From the NCBI GenBank assembly GCA_934678915.1, contig CAKUSF010000126.1, positions 1-5,952 on the forward strand: 5,952 bases of DNA. Direction: 5' to 3'. Position numbers and translations under genes: made by a program. Each line of letters opens with the position of its first letter. Position 1 is the first letter of the stretch. Source of the DNA: an uncultured Bacteroidales bacterium (GTDB lineage: Bacteria > Bacteroidota > Bacteroidia > Bacteroidales > UBA932). The notes under the pieces are model-generated. The model was not told the DNA's origin. It worked only from the letters and a program-made list of their open reading frames with translations, and searched no databases. Positions 1-5,031 of the stretch are shown here, piece by piece.

Positions 1-17
1 AGAGCCACAAACGGTGA

Positions 18-197
18 AGCGAAAAACAAACCGCGCTTACCTATATCGGACACGTAATCGCGGAGACGCTTACTATAATGGCGTGGTTGCACCAAACTGA
101 GAAATTTAATTTGTGCGAGAAGATTATGCACAAAACAGGGATGTCAAATGTGTTGAGATACAGGATAAGGAACGGCAGGAGTAAAAAGACAAACTAA
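18..197 (+). pseudogene. Decayed coding fragment, unrecognised family
   Basis: An open frame runs from just after a TGA at 15-17 to a TAA at 195-197. It encodes a peptide with protein-like character (…TYIGHVIAETL…, …WLHQTEKFNLCEK…, ending in a basic RNGRSKKTN tail). It has no convincing start near its left end, so it is either the 3' part of a gene starting outside the window or a fragment. Its end abuts the next fragment across a run of five A's at 183-187. A one-base slip there would join the two into a single longer protein (…NGRSKK then DKLTKIVLDY…), so both may be parts of one frameshifted gene. I do not recognise the family. Calling it mobile-element debris is inference from the other broken genes in the window. 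The TGA at 15-17 could be a further internal stop, but this cannot be tested from the window. Confidence 0.3.
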
Positions 198-541
198 CAA
201 AAATCGTGCTTGACTATACGCATCGTACCATGTCAGGATTCCTTTATGAGGAAGATTTGAATAAGGTGATGGAGGCGGTCAAGGAATGGATCAACGACAC
301 CAACTTTACCCCAACAGCAATCAATCGTTTCAAAGAAATTGTTGAGAATATTCCACTCTGACACTTTGTATGGAACATCGCAGAACGTTTAGGCAAACGT
401 GACTATACAATGGCGATACGAATAGCTTTTATAAAGGCATTGTTTCCCAAGCCGTTTGAAGGATCGGACTATAGCACATTGAAGAACATCAAAGCTCCAT
501 GCTTCAATGATGTTATTCCTATTGATGAGCCTATTAATTAA
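188..541 (+). pseudogene. Broken gene with an in-frame TGA, unrecognised family
   Basis: One frame stays protein-like from 188 to a TAA at 539-541, interrupted only by TGA at 359-361. The first half (ATG at 230) reads as an acidic helical segment, …FLYEEDLNKVMEAVKEW…, ending …FKEIVENIPL just before the stop. After the stop the same frame continues HFVWNIAERLGKRDY…, then …FIKALFPKPFEGSDYSTL…, ending …IPIDEPIN. Continuity of style and frame on both sides argues for one gene of at least 104 codons from the ATG, carrying a nonsense mutation; CGA (Arg) to TGA is the simplest single change. The peptide upstream of the ATG (…IVLDYTHRT) also looks coding, so the true start may be further left, possibly in the preceding fragment. 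I cannot name the family. It resembles small accessory proteins of Bacteroidetes integrative elements only in general feel. Confidence 0.5.
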
Positions 542-565
542 GAGTGTTCTTTTTATGATGAAAAG

Positions 566-605
566 GTCGAAAGTTCATGTTTATTGAGTCACATGAACCT
601 TCGAC
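566..605 (-). terminator. Long hairpin, probable terminator of the redox operon
   Basis: GTCGAA (566-571) and GTTCATGT (573-580) pair with ACATGAAC (591-598) and TTCGAC (600-605). This gives a 6 + 8 bp stem with one A/C mismatch (572/599) and a 10-nt loop. It lies about 20 bp past the aldo/keto reductase stop codon on the minus strand, where a terminator belongs. On the minus strand the stem is followed by CTTTTCATC, a short T-run only, so this may be a weak intrinsic terminator or an mRNA 3'-end stabilising hairpin. The + strand side has no T-run, so it is less likely to stop transcription from the left-hand remnant. Confidence 0.6.
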
Positions 606-624
606 TACGAAAAGCCTGGAGACT

Positions 625-1509
625 TTAGTCTTCTGGCGCATTGTCTGCATCCACACAGAACCCTCCGCATGGGGGCATTTCATCCAATAATCTCATGTCT
701 GCTTCGGATAATTCAAAATCGAATATAAGGGTATTTTCTATGATGCGTTTCTTATTGCACGACTTAGGCAGTGGAACAATGCCTTTTTGCAACAGCCATC
801 GCAAGCAAATCTGCGCGACACTTTTCCCATATCGGGCTGCAATGGACTGCAACTTGTCGTCTGAAAGAATCTGTCCGTTACCGAATGGTCCCCATGCTTC
901 GACGGCTATTCCTTGTTTCTGGCAGAAATTCACCGTTTCAGCTGAGTTGAAACCCGGATGCACTTCTATCTGATTGACCATAGGGAGTATTTCCGCATCA
1001 CCTATCAATGCTTGAAGATGATGCGGCAGGAAGTTGCTCACACCGATAGCCTTGATACGTCCATCCTTGTATAATTGTTCGAAAGCACGCCATGTGGAGA
1101 GGTTTATTTCGCGCCAGTCCTTATGCCAAAGTTTCACAGCCGGTGTATGAATAAGGTTTAAATCAAGATAATCCAGCCCCAGACGTTCCATTGATGCGTC
1201 AAATGCTTTCATGGTACGGTCGTAACCACGGTCTGTGTTCCACAATTTTGTGCTGATGAATAGATCTTCGCGACTGACGACGTTTGCCTGAACACTATTT
1301 CTGACAGCTTTGCCCACAGCCTTTTCCGTGTTATAAACCACAGCCGTGTCAATGTTTCTGTACCCTTTGCTTATTACAAATTCCAATGTCTGCACAAAGT
1401 CTTCTCCTGGTTCTGCGCCCCAAGCCACAGGCATTGTACCATAACCGAGGATAGGCATATTTACTCCATTCCTCAAAGTGATGCGATTGTTCAATCCATT
1501 CATATCCAT
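625..1509 (-). CDS. Aldo/keto reductase (COG0656 type)
   Basis: A 294-residue NADPH-dependent oxidoreductase of the aldo/keto reductase superfamily, predicted to be cytoplasmic and to reduce aldehydes or ketones to alcohols. The catalytic tetrad is complete: Asp54 and Tyr59 in NIDTAVVYNTE, Lys88 in STKLW, His121 in LIHTP. The cofactor-binding end is also present, with IGVSNF (155-160), NQIEVHP (179-185) and the PLPKS..KKR stretch (246-255) that usually contacts the NADPH 2'-phosphate. Length fits a full (α/β)8 barrel. The usual EAY/SPL segment reads EAWGPFG (204-210), a modest departure near the active site that may affect substrate choice. The start at 1509 is the first ATG; a second ATG two codons in (1503) is equally possible, and no strong ribosome site distinguishes them. 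It is the last gene of the operon, 13 bp after the FMN reductase gene. The physiological substrate (methylglyoxal, a keto-sugar, a xenobiotic carbonyl) cannot be read from sequence. Confidence 0.93.
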   Translation of the reverse strand: MDMNGLNNRITLRNGVNMPILGYGTMPVAWGAEPGEDFVQTLEFVISKGYRNIDTAVVYNTEKAVGKAVRNSVQANVVSREDLFISTKLWNTDRGYDRTMKAFDASMERLGLDYLDLNLIHTPAVKLWHKDWREINLSTWRAFEQLYKDGRIKAIGVSNFLPHHLQALIGDAEILPMVNQIEVHPGFNSAETVNFCQKQGIAVEAWGPFGNGQILSDDKLQSIAARYGKSVAQICLRWLLQKGIVPLPKSCNKKRIIENTLIFDFELSEADMRLLDEMPPCGGFCVDADNAPED

Positions 1510-1522
1510 ATCTTGCTTATTT

Positions 1523-2155
1523 TTATCTGATAAAATTAGTTTCGATTATATCTTCACGTTTTGGTAATTGAACTCCAGCTTCCATACCAGCTTTTTTGCA
1601 TTTTAGCAGAAAGGCCATGTTTCTCGCTAGTGTCCTCATCACCTGCATTCCCTCTATATCCTGCCTTACTTCATCCGGTGTGTTTCCGTGTACCATATTC
1701 CAATATTGGGAAGACACGACAGGCATTTGTGTCATCGTGAAATATTTATTCATCTGATCAAATGTCGCAGTTGTGCCGGCTCTTCTTGCCGAAACGACTG
1801 CCGCTGCTGGCTTCATATAAAAATTGTCAGTTCCCCTGCACAATTCTGAAATAAAAAGCCGATCCATAAACGCACTCATGGCGCCGTTTGCTGAAGCGTA
1901 ATAAACAGGTGTTCCGAAGACAAAGCCGTCGAATTGTCCTAATAATTCCGCACACTCGTTTACTTTGTCATCAAACACACATTTCCCTATCTCCATGCAT
2001 TTCTGGCATCCCAGACAACCGGCAATCGGTTTTGTGCCGATGTGGAATATCTGCGTTTCAATACCTTCCTCATTCAATGTTTCCGCCACTTGTGACAATG
2101 CCGTGAATGTGCAACCATTTTTATGCGGACTGCCATTTATCAACAATACTTTCAT
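1523..2155 (-). CDS. Flavodoxin-fold NAD(P)H-dependent FMN reductase, iron-sulfur flavoprotein-like
   Basis: A 210-residue soluble flavoprotein of the NADPH-dependent FMN reductase/flavodoxin-like superfamily. The N-terminal β-strand plus phosphate loop MKVLLINGSPHKNG (GSP at 8-10) and GTPVYYASANG (81-91) form the expected FMN site. Four cysteines at 47, 50, 53 and 59 (GCLGCQKCMEIGKC) make a CX2CX2CX5C cluster, which is the compact motif known to bind a 4Fe-4S cluster in archaeal/anaerobe iron-sulfur flavoproteins (Isf). It may therefore carry both FMN and 4Fe-4S and pass electrons to oxidants or quinones; cluster binding is inferred from spacing. A purine-rich site precedes the ATG. It is the third gene of the operon, between the flavodoxin-like lipoprotein and the aldo/keto reductase, suggesting a shared redox-detoxification role. 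Generic annotation would be 'flavodoxin family protein'; the natural electron acceptor is unknown. Confidence 0.9.
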   Translation of the reverse strand: MKVLLINGSPHKNGCTFTALSQVAETLNEEGIETQIFHIGTKPIAGCLGCQKCMEIGKCVFDDKVNECAELLGQFDGFVFGTPVYYASANGAMSAFMDRLFISELCRGTDNFYMKPAAAVVSARRAGTTATFDQMNKYFTMTQMPVVSSQYWNMVHGNTPDEVRQDIEGMQVMRTLARNMAFLLKCKKAGMEAGVQLPKREDIIETNFIR

Positions 2156-2169
2156 AACCTTTTTCCTTT
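2156..2169 (-). promoter_or_regulatory. Purine-rich ribosome-binding region of the FMN reductase gene
   Basis: The 14-bp gap between the flavodoxin stop and the FMN reductase ATG reads AAAGGAAAAAGGTT on the minus strand, with two AAGG cores. It is the most Shine-Dalgarno-like leader in this operon; the other genes have only A-rich leaders, as is common in Bacteroidetes. It supports the ATG at 2155 as the start. Confidence 0.55.
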
Positions 2170-2730
2170 TTATTTGTTAATCCATGCTTCAATGTCTTTT
2201 CTTGTAGCCCTATTCAATAGCTTTCCTTTTTTCCATGCTGCCTTCGGATACATTTCACGCAATTTCTTTTCAGAATTTGAGATACTGCTACTGCCTGACG
2301 TGGCAAACGGAATTACAGTCTTGCCGGTAAAATCAGCACTCTCCATGAAAGTGTTGATAATTCTGGGAGCCTGATCCCACCAAATCGGGAATCCTAAATA
2401 AACAGTGTCATATTCGGACAAATTCTCCAATTTTGAGCTTATGGCTGGTCGTGACGCAGGATTTGCAAACTCCGCACAACAACGAGATGATTCATCTTCC
2501 CAATTCAAGTCTGCAGGTGAATAATCTTTTTCAGGTTGAATTTTATGAAGACTTCCATTGACAACAGAAGCTATCAACTTGGCTTTTGCTTCAGTATTCC
2601 CTGTTGCTGAAAAGAAGACTACCAGTATTTTCCCTTTTTCTTTTGGTTCTGCATTTTCCTGCCGCTGTGCATTAGAGGTACAACTGCATGTCATTACTGC
2701 GGTTGCTATCAATGAGATAATCTTATTCAT
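2170..2730 (-). CDS. Flavodoxin-like protein with lipoprotein-type signal peptide
   Basis: A 186-residue protein of the flavodoxin superfamily (most like the Flavodoxin_4 type) with an N-terminal export signal. I chose the ATG at 2730 rather than the upstream in-frame one at 2760, because it gives a clean signal peptide (MNKIISLIATAVMT, then cysteines at 15 and 17) and an 8-bp overlap with the end of the regulator gene. The upstream start would add ten mainly polar residues before the signal. The cysteines suggest a lipid-anchored protein, although neither VMTC nor TCSC is an ideal lipobox. A short polar linker leads to the flavodoxin domain. KILVVFFSATGNTEAKA (34-50) carries the phosphate loop SATGNT (41-46), and YLGFPIWWDQAPR (111-123) is a typical flavin-facing loop of this group. 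TVIPFATSGSSS (138-149) is a third conserved strand-loop. The protein probably binds FMN and acts in reduction at the cell envelope; its partner is unknown. The overlap with the regulator implies translational coupling. Confidence 0.88.
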   Translation of the reverse strand: MNKIISLIATAVMTCSCTSNAQRQENAEPKEKGKILVVFFSATGNTEAKAKLIASVVNGSLHKIQPEKDYSPADLNWEDESSRCCAEFANPASRPAISSKLENLSEYDTVYLGFPIWWDQAPRIINTFMESADFTGKTVIPFATSGSSSISNSEKKLREMYPKAAWKKGKLLNRATRKDIEAWINK

Positions 2731-3079
2731 TTTCTTTATTTTGTAGTTTACTATTTGCACCGTATTTCTCGCCCCATTCCAACATGCTGTCGAAGATAGG
2801 GATAAGAGAATTACATAATTCGGTTTCTTTGTATTCTATCAGCACAGGTGTGGAGGGATATACGTTCCGGACGATAAGCCCAAGAGACTCCATTATTTTC
2901 AATTCCCTTGAAAGCATCCGGGTAGTAAGTCCTGGGATGCTTCTTTCGATTTCCCGGAATCTGTTGTTGCCTCCTACGCAAATAGACGCAAGGATCTGTA
3001 CGCGCCACTTGCTCCCTATTACGTCAAGCGTGTCTTGCAGGGCTTGAAAATTGGGTTCACAAACTTCTTTAGTATTCAT
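2723..3079 (-). CDS. HxlR-family winged-helix transcriptional regulator
   Basis: A 118-residue DNA-binding protein of the HxlR/MarR-like winged-helix family. The usual landmarks are present: IGSKWRVQIL (21-30), RFREIERSIPGLTTRMLSREL (40-60, containing the recognition helix), LKIMESLGLIVR (60-71), a wing with YPSTPVLIEYKET (74-86), and a C-terminal dimerisation helix ending MLEWGEKY (99-106). Cys7 sits just ahead of the first helix, as the redox-active N-terminal cysteine does in the related regulators YodB and HypR, which sense quinones, diamide or hypochlorite. Further cysteines are at 34 and 89. It is the first gene of the operon, so it very likely controls its own transcription and that of the three redox enzymes. 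Whether it represses or activates, and which compound it senses, is not shown by the sequence. The start at 3079 lies about 20 nt after the predicted transcription start and gives the expected family length. Confidence 0.93.
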   Translation of the reverse strand: MNTKEVCEPNFQALQDTLDVIGSKWRVQILASICVGGNNRFREIERSIPGLTTRMLSRELKIMESLGLIVRNVYPSTPVLIEYKETELCNSLIPIFDSMLEWGEKYGANSKLQNKENE

Positions 3080-3106
3080 ATATGGTATTATTTATTTATC
3101 TGGTTA

Positions 3107-3137
3107 CAAAAGTATATCAAATAATTGAAACTGCAAA
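3107..3137 (-). promoter_or_regulatory. Bacteroidetes-type promoter of the HxlR-redox operon
   Basis: On the minus strand a -33 TTTG (3134-3137) is followed after exactly 19 bp by TACTTTTG (3107-3114), a perfect match to the Bacteroidetes -7 consensus TAnnTTTG. The regulator ATG ends at 3079, so transcription would start near 3100 with a leader of about 20 nt. This is the only strong promoter found between 625 and 3137, which supports a single transcript for all four genes. Confidence 0.8.
3117..3128. promoter_or_regulatory. Candidate regulator-binding dyad inside the promoter spacer
   Basis: TCAA-ATAA-TTGA is a short inverted repeat lying entirely between the -33 and -7 elements. A regulator bound here would block RNA polymerase, fitting autorepression by the HxlR protein encoded just downstream. 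The arms are only 4 bp and the area is AT-rich, so a chance match is quite possible. Confidence 0.3.
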
Positions 3138-3329
3138 GAAGTACTTGTTTCTTTTATGTTTTTTAGGGATTAGGCATGTCTGGAAGTAAGAAATGGCTTC
3201 TCACGGTGTAAAAACCAGAATAATCCCCATTGTTAGAGTTATTCATTCGTGAATGTCAGATGACTGTCACGAACCTCAGTAACGGTAGCATCATTCTGTT
3301 CCTTTGTCCCAGTGTTTTTTAATTAATAG
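3138..3329. other. Intergenic region without a supported gene
   Basis: This stretch separates the promoter of the minus-strand operon from the plus-strand pseudogene. All frames are broken by frequent stops. The only short open frame, 27 codons on the minus strand at 3163-3246, has no ribosome site or recognisable product. The notable content is the nested dyad at 3246-3273 and an AT-rich run before 3330. I found no good TTTG/TAnnTTTG promoter pointing right into the pseudogene. Confidence 0.6.
3246..3273. repeat. Nested 28-bp dyad (imperfect palindrome)
   Basis: TTCGTGA (3246-3252) is the exact inverse complement of TCACGAA (3267-3273). Inside it GTCA (3255-3258) pairs with TGAC (3261-3264), and both dyads share the same centre, separated by a 2 + 2 mismatch. 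This could fold as a hairpin or bind a dimeric or tetrameric protein. It lies about 60 bp before the excisionase-like remnant, so an operator or recombinase-related site of the former mobile element is possible. Confidence 0.5.
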
Positions 3330-3866
3330 ATAACAAAGGAATTAACTTTAAACGACCTTCCAATGGTCGTTGCCCAGCTTCGAGATGAAGTGGTGGGCAT
3401 GAAGCAGATGATTCTTGATTTGGCAAGGACGGAGAACTATTCCATTGAGTTCACTGTCACTTCCCTAATGTCCGCTATGGCAGCAGCCATCGGCAACTCC
3501 TGCTATATCCAGATTAAAGGCAATTGGATTACTTCACCTATTCTATGTGTCATTCTTGTTGGTAGACCATGAGTCGGCAAGACTCCACCATTGAACTTTG
3601 CCTACAAGCCGTTGCATGACATTGACACGGGAGAACATCATAAGTTTAAGATGCTAAAGGAAGGGTATGCTTCCATTGTGGAAAGGAACAAGGGCAAGAA
3701 ACGGACGGATTGGGAGTCATTACCTCCTGTTCCGGTCTTGCGCAAGAGTATCATGAATGACTTTACGCCTGAGATATTGATGCGCAATCGTGATACCAAT
3801 CTCAGAGGTGTGGCGGTTGTGGTGGATGAGATAATGGGGCTGTTCAACACAATCAACCGATACAAC
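3330..3866 (+). pseudogene. Fused remnant: HTH/excisionase-like N-terminus joined to DUF3987 ATPase core, stop in Walker A
   Basis: A single frame runs from 3330 to about 3866. The first ~30 codons (TKELTLNDLPMVVAQLRDEV…) look like the start of the small helix-turn-helix/excisionase-like proteins of Bacteroidetes integrative elements. The usual ATG position holds ATA (3330-3332), directly after an in-frame TAG, so that start may be lost; ATG 3363 is the next choice. From about NYSIEFTVTSL onward it matches the core of DUF3987 (primase/helicase-like) proteins: AAIGNSCYIQIKGNW, then GRP-stop-VGKTPPLNFAYKPL, then the Walker-B-like VAVVVDEIMGLF and NTINRYN. TGA at 3570-3572 replaces the middle Gly of the Walker A motif (GRPGVGKT). 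Recognisable homology stops near 3866, with most of the C-terminal part missing. A deletion between two neighbouring element genes followed by nonsense decay explains it. Family assignment is from memory of conserved motifs. Confidence 0.7.
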
Positions 3867-3928
3867 ATTCAAATCTTTTTCTACCTCTCCGTGTCTACTT
3901 TTTCGAGAGCATCAGGTTACCCGCCCTG
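3867..3928. other. Junction between mobile-element remnant and nuclease gene
   Basis: DUF3987 likeness ends at about 3866, and the convergent nuclease gene ends at 3929. The roughly 60 bp between them holds no gene and marks the breakpoint that removed the rest of the DUF3987 gene. No clear terminator, direct repeat or insertion-sequence end is visible; CTCTC (3885-3889) and GAGAG (3905-3909) make only a weak stem. Confidence 0.5.
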
Positions 3929-5026
3929 TTACCTTGCACCTTTGCGTCGGTTGCAGTCGCGGCAGAGCATCTGGCAGTTGGCGGCGATGGTGTGACCGCC
4001 TTCCTTCCATGGGGTGATGTGATCGGCTTCCATTTCGCTGATGTCGAGGACTTCATCCCTGCGCGGACAATCCGGGTTGGCGCAATGCCCGCCCTGTCTC
4101 TCGTAAACCTCCCTCTTGGTGTTGTCATCAAAAGTCCGGATGTCCAGATGCCGCTCGTCGCCATCGAATATGTAGGAATATATTCCCTGCTTCCTTTTGA
4201 CATCGCTGTCCTGCATCAACCTCGACACTTTGGATTCCAAGGCATTGATGTCGAATGTCTTGTCTGAATAGTGGTTGTAGAGTTCGCCCCACGGAACGCC
4301 TTTCATCACCTTTCGGTATTTCGGGAAAGTGACAGTCACCCACCCGATTACTTTCTGAAAGTACAGCCACAACTCGTTGGCGTTAGGGTCGTGCTGATGC
4401 TTGGACATATAAACTTCGATGTTTCCGTGTGAGATCCATCTGATTGCTGTCTCAAGGTAGTCTTGACGAATCGGGGATCCGGTCAGATACTTGCCGGCCA
4501 GTCCGTAGGCAGCGCAGCCTGATTTGCTGAAATACCTTTTGGCATCGGAAAGCCAAGATCCGGAATATACTGCGTTCCGCAGTTCCTGATCGGTCAACTT
4601 CTCCCCAGCGATGTTGATAGTTTTGAACCATTGAAGCTTCTCGCTGTCTGTGCCTGTGCAGATGTAGATCATCAGCTTGTAGTCCAGTAAATTTTTCTGC
4701 TCGTCATCCTGGAGGTTGTGGAAAGCGCGGAAATCAAAGCTGAAATCCCCGTTTACATATTGACAGAGAGAAATTGTGCGCTGCTGCCCGTCAATGACTT
4801 CGAAGGTTCCGTCCTCCCTTGTCGCCCAGTACATCACGTTGAGCGGAAAGCCTTTCATCACGGTGTCAATCACCGCGTTACGCTGCTTCTCCCCATAGAC
4901 GAACTCCCGTTGGTACGGAGGCCTGATGTCCAGAAGTCCTGAATATCCCCGCACGCCTCCTTCCTCGTTGTCGATGTAGCCGTCCGTCAACTCCCTGACG
5001 GTTATCTCTTTCAGTGTTATGTCCAT
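3929..5026 (-). CDS. DUF262 domain protein with C-terminal HNH nuclease
   Basis: A 365-residue predicted DNA nuclease. The N-terminal half is a DUF262 (GmrS/ParB-like) domain. It has PPYQREFVY (36-44), QRNAVIDTVMKGFPL (48-62), the signature IDGQQRT (78-84) thought to serve in nucleotide binding/hydrolysis in GmrSD-type enzymes, and FKTINIAGEKLTDQELRNAV (134-153). The C-terminal end is a compact zinc-supported HNH domain: CANPDC (315-320), EADH (333-336), His345, Asn350, and CRDCN (355-359), with His336 the likely catalytic residue. This HNH is of the classical McrA-like type rather than the DUF1524 type fused in GmrSD and SspE. The ATG at 5026 lies 5 bp after the methyltransferase stop, so the two are almost certainly co-transcribed. 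By family knowledge, DUF262 nucleases act in defence against foreign or modified DNA. Whether this one cuts unmethylated DNA (restriction partner) or modified DNA (type IV-like) is unresolved. Confidence 0.88.
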   Translation of the reverse strand: MDITLKEITVRELTDGYIDNEEGGVRGYSGLLDIRPPYQREFVYGEKQRNAVIDTVMKGFPLNVMYWATREDGTFEVIDGQQRTISLCQYVNGDFSFDFRAFHNLQDDEQKNLLDYKLMIYICTGTDSEKLQWFKTINIAGEKLTDQELRNAVYSGSWLSDAKRYFSKSGCAAYGLAGKYLTGSPIRQDYLETAIRWISHGNIEVYMSKHQHDPNANELWLYFQKVIGWVTVTFPKYRKVMKGVPWGELYNHYSDKTFDINALESKVSRLMQDSDVKRKQGIYSYIFDGDERHLDIRTFDDNTKREVYERQGGHCANPDCPRRDEVLDISEMEADHITPWKEGGHTIAANCQMLCRDCNRRKGAR

Positions 5027-5031
5027 GATTG

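Noticed and set aside
641..973. 110-residue + strand ORF
   Set aside because: It is antisense to the well-supported aldo/keto reductase with its complete catalytic tetrad and has no family features.
2731..2760. Longer start for the flavodoxin-like protein at 2760
   Set aside because: It would put ten mainly polar residues in front of a normal lipoprotein signal peptide and lengthen the overlap with the regulator gene.
3163..3246. 27-codon minus-strand ORF in the intergenic region
   Set aside because: It has no ribosome site, no recognisable family and no promoter of its own; its length is within chance.
15..3572. UGA recoding, since the interruptions at 15-17, 359-361 and 3570-3572 are all TGA
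   Set aside because: Intact genes here use TGG freely for Trp. The remnants also show a frameshift, a lost start and truncation, and Trp in the P-loop would not restore it. Ordinary pseudogene decay explains the pattern better.
3885..3909. CTCTC/GAGAG stem after the nuclease stop as a terminator
   Set aside because: It has only 5 bp with a 15-nt loop and no T-run on either strand, too weak to call.
3895..4203. 102-residue minus-strand ORF
   Set aside because: It is a different frame over the 3' part of the DUF262-HNH gene; its Arg/Thr-rich low-quality composition is typical of a shadow frame.
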